Source: Cristatella mucedo (Eukaryota > Bryozoa > Phylactolaemata > Cristatellidae). Taken from it: a stretch of 64,000 nucleotides of DNA. Shown one piece after another: positions 1-12,500 of the stretch. The DNA is taken from the NCBI GenBank assembly GCA_009760855.2, contig WPIO01000002.1, positions 12,491,001 to 12,555,000 of the forward strand. Direction: 5' to 3'. The position numbers and the translations under genes are program-made. The notes under the pieces are model-generated. The model was not told the origin of the DNA. It did not search any database and saw only the letters and a program-made list of their open reading frames with translations. The number at the start of each line of letters is the position of its first letter. Within the stretch, counting starts at the first letter, position 1.

Positions 1-790
1 TTCCGAAAAGTGAGTGGTACGATGCTTGGCCTGGTGCGGGAGTAGATCTGAGAGATAGGCTGGAGCCAAAGGATGCAGTGGCCTAATAGTGAGCGACAAA
101 ACCTTGAAGTCGATCCGTTGCTTGACTGGTAGCCAGTGCAGGTCGGCGAGAAGTGGTGTGATGTGGCAACTGCGACGCTCACGACAGACAAGCCTAGCTG
201 CGAAGTTTTGCACCAGCTGTAATCGCCTGATTGCACAGGCCGGTACGCCAGCAAGCAGTGAGTTACAGAAGTCGAGACGGAATGTCACGAATGCATTGAC
301 CAACTTAGACGTGGTAACTTTATCAAAACAAGCCCAAATTTTAGCAATGTTATGTAGCTGAAAATAGGCAGACTTGACTGTGGAGCTGATGTGGTCATCT
401 GACAAGAGGTCACTTTGGAACATGACACTTAGATTTTGAGCCGATTCAACGGGAGATATGCTGGCATGGCAGAGCCAATTTTTAGCATCAGTCTATCCAA
501 TTTGTGAATCACACTGGGTTTGCCCATAACTAGTTAGTCAGTTTTATCCTTGTTTAATTTTAGGAAATTTTCTGCCATCCATGTGCGGATGTCATCAATA
601 CATGCCGCAAGTGAGTTGAGAGAATTCGAGGTGCTCGAAGGCTGGGAGGGATCAAAGCAAAGGTAAAGCTGAGTGTCATCCGCATAGAAGTGAAAGCCTA
701 GATTGTGCTTGGCAATCACATCAGCAAGAGGGAGATTGTTAACCGTGAAAAGAACCGGACTTAGCACGGAGCCCTGAGGTACCCCCACAG
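1..790 (-). mobile_element. LINE-A (CR1/L2-like non-LTR retrotransposon), reverse transcriptase 3' half, cut by window edge
   Basis: On the minus strand the upper end reads [13 protein letters not shown] and YADDTQLY, the RT motifs with the catalytic Asp pair. Further along come the C-terminal motifs FCNSLL, RLQLVQN.AARLV, HWLPVKQRIDFK and PAYLSDLL. The same C-terminal block recurs elsewhere in the window, best at 58.3-59.1 kb. Frame breaks show it is dead. Its 3' end lies outside the window. Confidence 0.85.
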
Positions 791-975
791 TTCAGATAGG
801 TCTCATACCGCAGGCTGTCAAACCGCGTTAGAGCCGGGCGGTTCACCCGCGTTCGCCAATAAAAATATCTAACTATAAACGACATACATGAGAACTTGAA
901 ATTACCTCAATTCCCTTGAATATAATTTAATCAACATTTTCAGATTGACGCCGGAAAATTTACCGCACGACGAAA

Positions 976-1260
976 CCGGATTATAATAATAATAATGCAC
1001 TTGATAAAGCGCCCTCAGAGAACTCAATCTCTTTCTAGGCGCTTTACATTTGCTGCAAAGGGAAATGCATTTGAATGGTGAGTAAAATCATGCTTGATAA
1101 ACAAACAAAATGAATAAAATTTTTAGGGGTGACATGCACAGGGTCAGCATGCAAATGTGGTTAGTGGAAGCATGCACAGTGTCAGCACGAATAAGCACAC
1201 GAAAGACGAATCACAGGGACCCACTAAATGCTGTCCTAAATAGGTGTGTTTAGGATTAGC
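976..1260 (-). mobile_element. LINE-A 3' end (UTR and hairpin tail)
   Basis: Contains the reverse complement of the LINE-A tail: an ATT-type microsatellite, then the GCGCC...GGGCGC hairpin, then a UTR shared with 58.86-59.09 kb. It is a separate 5'-truncated insertion from the one at the left edge. Confidence 0.8.
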
Positions 1261-2404
1261 AATCCCATGATTCAGCAGGTGCCGTGGCAATGAACTCCTT
1301 AGTGACGGTGGGGGAGGCTCCCCCCCCCGCAGCGGTAAATTTTCAATAAGTTATCCCTAATCATAGTTTACATGCCGAACAACGGTCACTTCCTGTTTGG
1401 AAGCCGATGTACGCCTACCAATGTAAAGATGTTTTTGTCAAGTAGATAAGGAGTGGGCCCTGGAATGCCTTTTGCCGCCGGTTGCTATTGACTGGGCGGG
1501 GAGGCGGGACTACGCCCCGGCCGATAGGGTTAACGCTTTCGTGATCTTGTTATAGCCACCAGTCGGACGCTTGAACTCAAGGGGGCAGGGAATTTTTATA
1601 AATTTAACGTTTTATCATTTTTCAAAGTGATTTTCTCCGGGTCCGTTTAGGGCTGACTAGCTTATATTCACAGAGTTCACCAGAAAGCCGCAGTTCGGGC
1701 TGTTATTTTTCAAAGAAAATTATTTTGTTGAGCTCGATATACTTACTACCTTTGGTTTGAATAGGTCTCACAAAGTTATTTTATTGACCATATTCCAGTT
1801 ATCTGATCACCACCAAAAATTGGGATTGCATTTATATCTAGTTTATCTTTTACTATGCAAATTTCAAAACACTTAAAATGTTTGACCATTTGTATATACC
1901 TCCCTCCATAAGTGACACTGCGAGGCATGCGTACGGTCACGTGCCGGCAGGGAGCACCCCCCCTCCGTAGGGTGGGTGGAGCTTCGGTGGGTGGGCGAAA
2001 CCACGTGATATTGACGACACGCCCACACTAACCAGCTCTTGTGAGTTCGAGTAAGTCGAGGTACGCGTTCTTCTTCTCCCGCTCTCGTTTTCCAGTTATT
2101 TATCCGCTGCTCTTTCCGTTTTCCCTCTCTCTGGCTGTCTTCTGTCAGCTGTGCACCCGCTCACTCTGCCCCTGTCGGCAGCCCTTCGTCCGGCTCTGCT
2201 CTGTTAGACAGTCGTCCGGCGCATCCCTTTCGCCTTAATCCCATCCCCTTCGGCCTCGCCGTCAGCCGTACTCGACTTTCCTTCGCGCATCAACACTGTG
2301 GCCAAGATCTAGGGGCAAAGCTATTTCCCGCCCAGCCCGCCGGCCAGGCAGCCCGCTCGCTGCCTCGCTGGGCCAGGGCAAGATGAGCAGGGCGTGCGAT
2401 CTCT
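1261..2404. promoter_or_regulatory. GC-rich gene-free stretch with paired CACGTG boxes
   Basis: No convincing coding exon. CACGTG occurs at 1938-1943 and 2002-2007, with GTGGGTGG motifs between, a layout seen in promoters bound by bHLH factors. It lies about 1.4 kb upstream of the HAUS8-like start, so promoter function is only a possibility. A C-run is at about 1321-1328. Confidence 0.25.
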
Positions 2405-2500
2405 TGACCTCTTTATTCCCTTTGCAGCAGATGTAAAGCGCCTAGAAAGACATTGAGTTCTCTGAGGGCGCTTTATCAAGTGCATTATTATTATTATTAC
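2405..2500 (+). mobile_element. LINE-A 3' tail fragment
   Basis: TTTGCAGCAGATGTAAAGCG, then the shared hairpin and an ATT repeat. Only the last 90-odd bases of the element are present. Confidence 0.75.
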
Positions 2501-3400
2501 TTACAACAAATGCTGCGTTCGCCAACAACAGCTAAACAGAACTACGGGGGACCCTAGGTGGGACCTAGACTATAGGCTACTGGTGAGGGCACAGGAAACA
2601 AGAGGTCAGCCCTCCCGACGAGGGAGGACATTTTTCGGACCAGAGCAATCTCGAAGATGAGTTGCAATCCTCGCACAGGTACCAGCCAAGGCAGCATCAG
2701 TACGACCTTGGCTGCGGTGACGGGGATTCGCTAGCGTGGTACATCTCAGCTCGCGGAGGGGGCAATTAACGACGAGCTGCAAGAGCAACGTGGAATATAC
2801 AAGCGGTAACAGCTCACCACCAGCCCTGCTCGGGCTTTGGGCCCTCGCTGCCTTGAGTGAGTGGCTGTCTCTCCGGAGAGTGCCCCACCCATGTGCGTCA
2901 TTGAGCGAGATCAAGAGCACCCAACATCACGACTTGTGCGGCCGACTTCGGGTTTGCATGAGCCCTGGCCACCTCGAGCCATGGCACATCCGGCACCCAA
3001 TCGGTCACGTCCCGGCCCAGGCGGTAACCTTTATCACACTACAGCCGCCCCAGTCAACGAACCTAACTAGCCTGGGTACAACTTTAGCTATCGATGCCCT
3101 AGCCAGTATTGCAAAAGACGTCGACTATTTATTAATTGAAGCAGTTCTTCAGTAACTGCTCAGACGACAAGCAAATCGGACAGCTAAAAGGTACGCGTCA
3201 AACTAATTCCAGGGAACAGCGACGACGGTGGAGCTGAGGCTCGTTTGGAGCTGGCGCAGCAGCGGCCACTGCGGGAGGCTGCTGGCGACCAGGGCAGCAG
3301 CCGAAAGCTCACTTTCGTGAAAGCGTGCGGAGAGGATTCGGCTTCGAGTGCGGCTTCGAACAAGCGACATAGTAATTTGGTCAGGGGCTTGAGTCACCAA
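2501..3400. other. upstream region and probable 5' leader of the HAUS8-like gene
   Basis: GC-rich; open frames occur on both strands but none resembles a known family. The frame of HAUS8 exon 1 is open back to 3213, preceded by an AG, so part of this may be transcribed leader or an N-terminal extension. Confidence 0.3.
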
Positions 3401-3565
3401 ATGGCCGACTGCAGCTGTGCCGGTGCGCATCCGTATGGCGACGCACCCGCTGCCACTGCATCTGAGAGGCGGTCCAAAGTGGTGGCGTCGAAATACAAGC
3501 AAGCGGCTGCTGCCAAAGCTGTCCGGCGGCTGCCTCTTGAGCCTGATACAATCTCACAAAATAAG
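3401..3565 (+). CDS. HAUS8: HAUS8-like exon 1 (basic N-terminal tail)
   Basis: Encodes 55 residues from MADCSC to ISQNK. It is rich in Ala, Lys and Arg, with RRSKVVASKYKQAAAAKAVRR, as expected of a microtubule-binding tail. The donor is AAG|GTACGC in phase 0. The frame stays open upstream to an AG at 3211-3212, so a longer N-terminus or an upstream 5' exon is possible. I chose ATG 3401 because the family protein also begins MAD. Confidence 0.6.
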
Positions 3566-6500
3566 GTACGCGACGCAGGATCAAGCCGTCTGGCTAGCAT
3601 ACTGCATGCCAAGCAGGCATGCCAGTATTCTACCTGCATTGCCTAGCGTAGCAACGCAGCGACTCTTAATGCTAACGCCTTTGGCTTTCTGCTAAGATTA
3701 GTTGCATCTTAAATGAACTTAGATTGAGTCGCATTTAGCCCAAATCTTTTTTTCACTGCTCAGGCATGAGGCATATGACGAGCAGAACGTGTGACTTCAT
3801 ATGCCGACGTCGCAGTTCATTTTGATTTGCTATGGTCTTGGTGCCTGCTATTAGACAGATAATCTACATTGATGTGCAGGCAACACATAGCTGGAAGGAC
3901 TGATTAATAAACGTTCCAGAATGTTGCCAGGTTAGCACAGACACGCACACGGCACTCACTACTGCAGACTACTACAACTAGCAGCGCTGAGAAAGCGATG
4001 CACACTTTACGAACACCTATGCCCATCATTATCTTCCTCTATAGTGGGCTTTGCAAATACTGCGTTCTGATTTTTTTTTATTTCGCGCATCGACGCTTAC
4101 TATTGCTCCTTCCTGGATCTCGGCAACTACAGTACGCCGAGCAGGCACTTGCAACGTTTTACAATAGACATACTTTCAAGCATTTTCCTTAACGAGTTCA
4201 CTGAGGTCACATTTTTTGGCAAATAAAGCAGAACTGTCTTCGTCAAAGACTAATTATATTATTCAGTAACCGAAGTTAAGAGGGAGTAGTCTAGCCCGCT
4301 AGGACTCCCATACTTTGTTTGCCAGGTCTTAGTCGCCACGGGTGCCCGGGGTGCACTCCCGTCGCTTTGTGTCCCGAGAATGATCGTCCGGGTATAAAAC
4401 AATCTGTAAAATAGACACAGAGCTACACAGGGAGAACTAGACAACACTACAGAGAGGATCGTGCATACAGCAAAACTATTGGGGGCTCGAGATGATGCCG
4501 CAAGCACACGAATACGTGTCAGTTGCTAAATCGGCTTCCGGTGTCATGCCATTACACCAGCTCCGCTCTAAGAGTACCGTCGCACGCCGTCATAGTTCCG
4601 GATAGCTTCGTAACTGCTTAGACTACCGGAGTACACGTCTACACTCGTCGAGAGCTTCCGCCAAAAAATTAGTTCGCGGCACTGGTTCCGGTTCTCCACA
4701 TCCAGGGGCCTACCCGGCCCTACCCTACCCGGCCTAGCCGGCCTCTAAGCTTGGCGACGCCCAGCTCAATATATCAAATGTAAGTAGCTTCGTATACACT
4801 AGGGAACATGTGTGACTGGTGAGCCATGATGGCACACTAGGTAAGGTGGTTGCTATTCACTGCCTAAGTCGTGGGTTCAAATCCTGCAGTGGGAAATTCT
4901 CTGAAGAGCTGTTAAATCAGTGAGTATTTATTTTGTTATCCGGCGGAAGATGCGCGATCGCGTCTAAAACTGTCCTCTCTGTGGTTATGTCGTCCAACTG
5001 CCACGTGGCTTTACATGCACAGTGCTGGCTTTTATGAGCCTTACATCCAGTAAATGCGATTACAAAAGCTATTACTTCGCTACGAAATAGCGTTGCTAAT
5101 CTAAAATGTTCTCGCGAATATTCGATAACGTCCAGCCCTAGAGGTGTGGTCGCTCCTAGCAGGCTGACGGATCGCTGAGTCCACTCTTTGGGCATCGTCC
5201 TCGTGCGGTGGAGGGAAGGATGTGGTCCAATCTGTGCGTTCCAAACGATCCAGGATGCAAGATGATCGAAGTCGAGATTACATCTCCCTACAGTCGCAGG
5301 AAAAACCAGCGACACTATCTGTTGCACATGTTACCTGCTGGCTGCGAACACGCAAGAAATGCTATAGAAAGTCCGTGAAACGGGAGTTAGGCTGTCTCTG
5401 GCGTCTGTTTTGCAGTGAGCCTGATTGTTCGACAAGGTCCGTCAACTCCCAGTGTTGGGTTGTGGTCGAGTAGAAATGTCGCTGTCGGTTCGGCCGGTTC
5501 TCCGTCAGCGTGATCAGCGGGTGCTAATCGCTCATCCTCGTTCGTTTCCCCTCCACCTGCCTCATCCAGAGTGTTGGGTGCGGGAAGCTCGTCCTCCAGG
5601 TCAGCAGTTGGCAGTCCTGCGGCCTTGCGCCCAGCTGGCTTGCAGCGGTTGATAAGCACAGTGCAAGGCGTGCCATCACCATCGTCTTTGTCTGCAACAC
5701 GGACGTTCGTATCAGTATGGTCCACGAAAAGTAGGGGCCCGCCACAAATGTTGCAACTTTGGTGAAACACCCTCCCTCGCTCGGCCTTGGCGTATGAGCG
5801 TGCTGCCTTTTTTGCTTGGCCTGAGCAGCCTGAATGTTCTGCCTTGCAACATCTCATGCGGCGACAAGATTGTCGTGTATGCTCTGCAAATAGTCGTCCC
5901 AGGCTTCACGCAGCTTGTCAGCAGGCAACACTAGGTCAATAGGCAGGCGAGCTACGGTTAATGGCTCATGAAAAGGGGGCTGCAGCGCATCGACTCGTCG
6001 ACGCTTGCGGTCGGCGCAAAGCACTACGGTACGTACAGGTCCCAATCACAATGATTGCCACTGGCAAACATTGAAAGCATATCAACAAGCGTGCCATTTC
6101 AGCGCTCTACTAGCCCACCAGTTTTCGGGTGATACGGCGACGTGTGCAATCAGTCGATAGACATCATTCGACAAGTGATTCTACAGGCATGCAGTCTAAT
6201 TGACATCATGCAGCATGTCTTGGCGTAAGAATTGTGGAATAAAATTCATAGTCCATGATCTCCTAAGCCAGAGCTTCTGTCTGCAACAGTCTTTCTAAGT
6301 TCGGAACGCAATACCTAATGTATAGTCCGTAGACGACGCGAGGGCGCGAGAAGGCTGAAACTGGTACAGCAGTTCAGGTAGGTGTACAGAAGCCAAGCTT
6401 CGGCGGGCCTTGTGCTTCAGCGCAAGAACTTTACTCAGTATCCATCGATCAACCGGAAGGAATCGAAGCTTTTTCAGCAACGGTCAAAACATGATGACAC

Positions 6501-9500
6501 CTCTGGGATTGTGTACCTAGCTTTTCAGACAAATTCATTACCATCTGCAGTGGCCTAGTAGCTTTTTTCGGCACCCCAGTCGAAATTTAATTGCAAAAAG
6601 TTAACTTGGACCGAACCGATAAACTACTTAGCTTTTTGCAAGCTGCCGTCGTAAAAAGTCACTAATCTTAGATTGGAATCGGATGTGATGGCTAGCTTTA
6701 GCAGCGGTCTTCCTAACCAAACTTTCAAAATTTAGGCAGTGGTCAAAAACGATGCCTAAATTCTTGTATACGGCGAAGACAAAGGTGTGGCTAACGAAGC
6801 AGCGAGTATTATTCTTCAGAGATTATAAATTTCACCTGTGTAGTGCTACTAATTCACAGGACTTCTTTATGCGAACATCTTTTTACTCAGAGTTACTGAA
6901 TCAGCCGAAATTCAAAGGCAAACATTAATTTTCTTTTCAGTGGCCATATAACCATTGAAGCTCTGCCACTGGTTTCTGGACTTCCCAACTTATATAATTT
7001 GTCCCCTGCTGAAACATAACGTAACGAACAGCTGAATGCCTCAATTTTCTGTGGACTGGGCTTTAGTAATCTATTTGCTATCGGTGTGAAGTGGGATCCC
7101 TCAGAAGCAACTAATCGTCAGCATACTTGACAATCGTTACTCACTGCCTCGATCAAGATTCGAAAAGTCGCTGCTACAAGTTTAATTACCTTGAGGACCA
7201 TTTAAGATTACGTTCTCTAGTTGAAAGTCAGGACGCGATTCCTCGATGACACGTTAGCCTTTTAAGTGATGCTGTTGACTACTTCCCTGGCCTCGCTTTA
7301 AAAAGCCGTGACACTTTCATTAGACAGTGCATTATTGCTTTAAGGAGAACTTCACTCGGGCTAGCGCTTCATAATAATCTAACCAATTCCAGATATAAGA
7401 CACTTCTCCCCGAAAGATGTAACGGAGTAATAAGCTGTGGCGGACCTGAACTATTGATACGTGGCCAGAATTTAATTTTGTAATACATCAGAGCAACTGA
7501 TAATGAGCCACGCGATACAAAAGTTGAGTGCATCTGCATATGGCTTTGGACGCCCGAAGGTTCTCTAGAAACCTACGTATTCATGAGCTGGAGGTCATAT
7601 CTTGCAATAGGCATGTTGTACGCCAAACACTGGCTAGTGATCCCCCCCCCCCCCGAGGTTGTCGGAGGTTGCTCTTCAGCACTTGACTATGGCTACGCAT
7701 GGTCGAGTGTAGTAACTCTGCGTTTTCGTCCAAAATTGTACGCTTAGGTCGCTCGGTGCTAATAGAGTATGACTCGCGATGAATGCAGAGTGCATTTTTT
7801 TCGCAGACTCTTAGCCGGACACCAGCGAGCAGAACCAGTGGGAACGGCTCCCGAATTGCCGCTCAAAAAACTTCAACTCCTCATCCGGGTGTGTCTCGCC
7901 TTCCGATGGACTCAATTGATGCGTCGCAAATCTTGCCGGCGAACTTGACGTATGTAAAGCAGCGTTTTTCTGGTAAGTAGATCTGCGTTAAAAGCGAACT
8001 AGAGGCTACCTTGTTGTTAGTCTGAGTATTTGGGAGCAGTTGCAAACCAGAAGATTGAGTCAACAACACGCCAGGCAGTATATTACGAATCGCAGGAAGA
8101 CATGCGGGAGTTCGAGGCCGAAACGGCCGACCCTAGTGCAGGGAATCAAAACGTCTGTACTTTTTTCGCTGCACTCCTTCTATGACTTCCGTTGGAGAAG
8201 TGCGCCGTCACAGTACAGCGGGCCCAGCACTAGTAACTAATCAGTGTCACTGGCCCAACATCATTATCCGCCGCGGTCATCGTAAGCACAATATGTTAAG
8301 GGTCGGGGTCAAAGTTTGACGGCGCCGAGTGTGATCCCATTATTAAGTTTGGCAAATGATAGACGAGGCTCGTAGACGTGTCTTTATACTGTCTCAAAGA
8401 AGGTCCGCCACCTAACCGAGCTCGTTGTTGACCTGACCTGGGCAGGCTATTGTTTTGTATTTTAATTGTCAGAGACAGCTTTCTCTCCTGCTACCGGCTT
8501 CAGCTCCTCCTTCGTAAACGTCTCACACTGCTACATGTACTTTCCTCCTACCATAGGCGGCAGCACTTTACTGTTAGCCGTATTACGCTGCTATTTGTAG
8601 GCTATACTTCATTACCTGAACTATCCTCCAACTTATATACCTTGACTACCCTCTTAGAAAAGCTCTGCTTCACCCTTTTTTCACAAGATGGAGGCCGTTG
8701 GTTGCCGGTTGCAATTGTAAGCCGATAGCAGATATTGTGGTCTCAAGTCGGCTGAAAAAATTCTAGGTGATCTGATGTCGATACTCGTTAAATCTAAAGG
8801 AACAACTATTGGCTAACAACCTTATAAAGTGAATGTATACATAAATATTTCCTATGGAATGTATCAGATATGTTGCTTCACCGGGAGTACCATCTAGCCC
8901 CCATCTCATGTGAGCTTAACGTGGTAGTGCCTTGCCATGCGTAAAGAGTGAGATTAAACGTGGGTACTTCCGAGCCGTCGGGCAAGTTCATTATTTGGCT
9001 AAATTCATCACGTGTAAAGTTAATTAAACAGCTGCTCTTGCTGATCTGGTTCACTAATTTCTCAACTCCACACCATATTTAGTTGAGGTTTCTTGGGCTG
9101 CCAATACAAATCTTTTTCTCATTTCGATAACAAGGACAAATTTCTAACCATGTTTGATGGTATCACGCTTTCCAAGCGGCACGTTCGAGGAATCTTTTGG
9201 AAGCCTTAAGAGTTTAATTAAGAATGCATGCTCATACTGTTATTAATAGACGTGGATATAGAGCTAAGCTGGAAACATTCGTGATAAGGATAGTTAGCAA
9301 TACCGACAAGCAAGTGTCTAATTTTGTTCTGGGGCAAACTATAATGATTTCTCTTCTCAATAGCAATCTCAATTAACCCACATGCTCAGCCCACTAGGTG
9401 ATTATATCCTTAGCGTCGGCAGCAATTAATGCATCCAAGGCTTTGCAAGCATACGATCTGAAGGCAGGGTCTCCCAAGGATCGGAAGCTTGTGAGATGTA

Positions 9501-12500
9501 CAGCTAAAAGACTTGAGTCAGAAGAGCCGGCAATGCGACGCGGAGCCTGATTAGGAAGATTTTGGGTGGATATTCTGGATCAAGAGAAGGAAAGAACCTA
9601 CAAGTGAGTGAGAAAACTTTACAGTCGATACGCTGCTCGATGTGAAGCGAATACAGGTCTGTTTGAAGCGGTGTTATCTAGCAGACGCGACGTTCTCAAG
9701 GCTGACAAGCCGAACTTCATCTGTCAGCGTCTTAAGTGCATGGGCAAGAAGACATGGATGAACGAAGGTCAGACAGGATGCCACGAATGCATGGATCAGC
9801 TTGTCTGGGGCCCCCTTTCTAAGAATACCCGTAGTTTACAGTAGTGAGTGGCTTAAAGTAGGCAGACTTAACTGTGGAGCTGACGCGGCCATCTAAGGAA
9901 AGGTGTTTTGCGAACAGAATGCCGAGATTTCACGAAAAAGCATTCAATTTGAGAAAGTTGGTCGCCATCCACGTGCAAATATTATTTCAGCAACACTTGT
10001 TGCAGGAAAGCTAAGAGACTCGGACTTGCTGGAAGGCAAGAAGGAATCAAAGTACAGACAGAGCTGTATGTCATTCGTACAGAACTTATACATTAAATAT
10101 TTTAACACATTACTGTAGCTTAGTCGGAGGAGCCATGCCCCATCGGACCGGGGCATGGCTCCTCCGATGCATGCGAAACGCCGAGGTCCGCCAGGCAGGC
10201 TTCAATATCCGGCCACCAGCCACCCAGGGCACCGACCACGAAGTGCATCAGCACTTCCGACCGGTGGCCAGTGGTCAGGAAAGACCGGACTATGGCCTCG
10301 TACTTATTAACTTTTTTTCTGGGCCGCCACCACCAGGGCATCCTTGCTGCGTTACGTCCGACTATGACCGCGTCGGTGCCGTTGTCGATGACCAGGTCCA
10401 GCTTGAGAGCCGGACCCCAGAGAGCGGAAAGGCGCGACATGCCGAGAGGAAGGAGAGCACAGTGGCCAGAAGAGTCCCGATTAGGTGACCCAGAATCAGG
10501 TTGTAGCGAGCCGTTATTGCTTGCAGCGTCGGTAGGCAGTGGCTAGGACGTGGCAGACGATCTCAGCCTCAGTGCGGCAAAGGTGGCAGTTGGTGGCCGC
10601 TCCGGGGTATGACCGGCACCTAGCGTCGCCCACCGGCAGCACGTCCAGGAGAGCGCAGCGAACAAACCGCCTGGCCCGGAACGACAGGCCAAGACCCGTG
10701 GTCCGAGAGTGGCTGTTGGTCGCGAACCTGTCCGTGGCCAGGCAACGGCTGACCCTACCCGGAGGCTGGACTTGGGCGGCCCAGCCTGCTGCCGACCCGC
10801 CGAACTCTCGAAATTCTGATATGGCAACGCACCGAACGAACGAGTGCTCGATCCCGTCGGGTTCGGTTGAGACCGCCAGGACTTCCGAGCCGGCCAGCGA
10901 GATGCGGCAGGCGAGACGCTCAGAGAGGCAGCGTCGAGCATCCGCCCGCCAGCGAGGCTGGGCCGACCCCGTTTCCCGGGCCGAAGGCGGCTGGGTTCAG
11001 GTAATCGACCCTCGATTGTGCTGGGCGATTTTGGCGTAGCTTTTGTAGCGGCGATAGAAGCAAGGAAGCGCCTATAGGCCACAATACCGCCGCCCCAGGC
11101 CACACAGAAATCAGAGCCGCCCTCTGTCCGCACCCATGCACAGCCGAAAAAATTACTCGTTGCTGTCCTTTGCTTTCCTTCGGCAACAATGACGATCAAG
11201 AGTGGCCTCCACGAGTTAAATATAGTGACATTCACTCTCTTTTTTTTGCCATTAGTGGTCACTAGCTTACTCGACGCCATTGTTCTCAGCATTTCAGGAA
11301 AGGAGTGTTCGTTTTGGATAGCCTTCTTTTCGTTTTAAATAGTCCCTAGGCGGCAATCCTCGTCTTATGAACTGCTTCAAATTATATAGTCTTGCGTTTC
11401 CGCTAGTGTTTTTTTTATGACTCACACTTGTTTTTTTAGCCTTCGTTATTTTATTTTGAAGATTACTAAGCATTGGAGACTAATAATTGCAGGTTCTTCG
11501 GAGTATCCAAACGCTGACATCTCGAAATTAATTAAATGCCCGGTAAGGATTAATAGCGAAACAGATACGCAGAGAGCAAGAACTGACTCAAGATGTGCAG
11601 CGATATGCACAGAGCTTGAACTGAGTCAAAACTTGTAAGAATATATTACCTTGTTTGTCATGCTTAACCAGTTTGCTTCCAGCCTCGCTTGGGTTGCGAT
11701 AACCGTACTAAAGCGTACTGCAAGCCAAGTAACGAACAAAGCAAAGAACTAGGCATCTATCAAAAGCGAAGAAATAATGGCGCTATGCTAATTAAAATTT
11801 ACATTTTCTAAACCCTTTAAAACAAAAATAGCATAGCACTTAGTAGGATCACTTGATCATGAGAGCTCCTGCTTACTAAAAGCTTGTAAGCCTCCATTTG
11901 TAAGCCTCCATTTCCCATCGCCGACATTTGAAAGGCTTTACAAAGTGTGAAATAAAAGCCTCTTCTAATTACATCTATTTTAAGCAAACTTCCATGAGTA
12001 TTACAGCCACGGCACAAATCGCAATTATTTCAAAAATTTACGGTATAAGGCAGCAGACGTGATTTTCCTACAGCTTGCCATATTCATGTTTGGCTTAACA
12101 TTTGACCTTTGATGAAAGCAAACTTTCTCATTTTGAATGGCAACAATGACCGACCTTACTATTCATTTGAAAGCCTAATGGTACTCAAACATTTAAAAGT
12201 ATTACCTTTAGAATAGGCCCTGGCCAGCATATCTCCTGCAGTCTAAGCAAGCAATTCGGTTGTGCTGTTCTAAAGTGACAAATCGCTAGGCACCCACATC
12301 AGATCTATGTCTGGCTATATTCATCTACGCGCCGTCGCTAAAAAATTTCGGACCTGCTTAGATAAGGAAACTACAGCCAAGCCCATCTGTGCATTTGTGA
12401 TATCCCGCCCGGATGTCCTTAACTCGCTAATTGCAGGTCACTCTGCACTTCCACTAAGACGCTTACAGCTAGGATAAAGCTGTGCAGCTAGGCTTTTTTT

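Noticed and set aside
89-361. Plus-strand frame of 90 codons at the left edge (and a similar one at 58322-58588 on the minus strand)
   Set aside because: Both are antisense shadows of the LINE-A C-terminal coding block.
953-1343. Short inverted pair GAAAATTTACCGC/GCGGTAAATTTTC flanking the LINE-A tail, suggesting a MITE
   Set aside because: Only 13 bp match, the similarity does not extend, and a LINE tail fills most of the interval.
10543-11292. 249-codon minus-strand frame, longest intronless frame of its region
   Set aside because: High GC content removes stops by chance. The frame with the Cys-His finger, which resembles a known family, is a different one.
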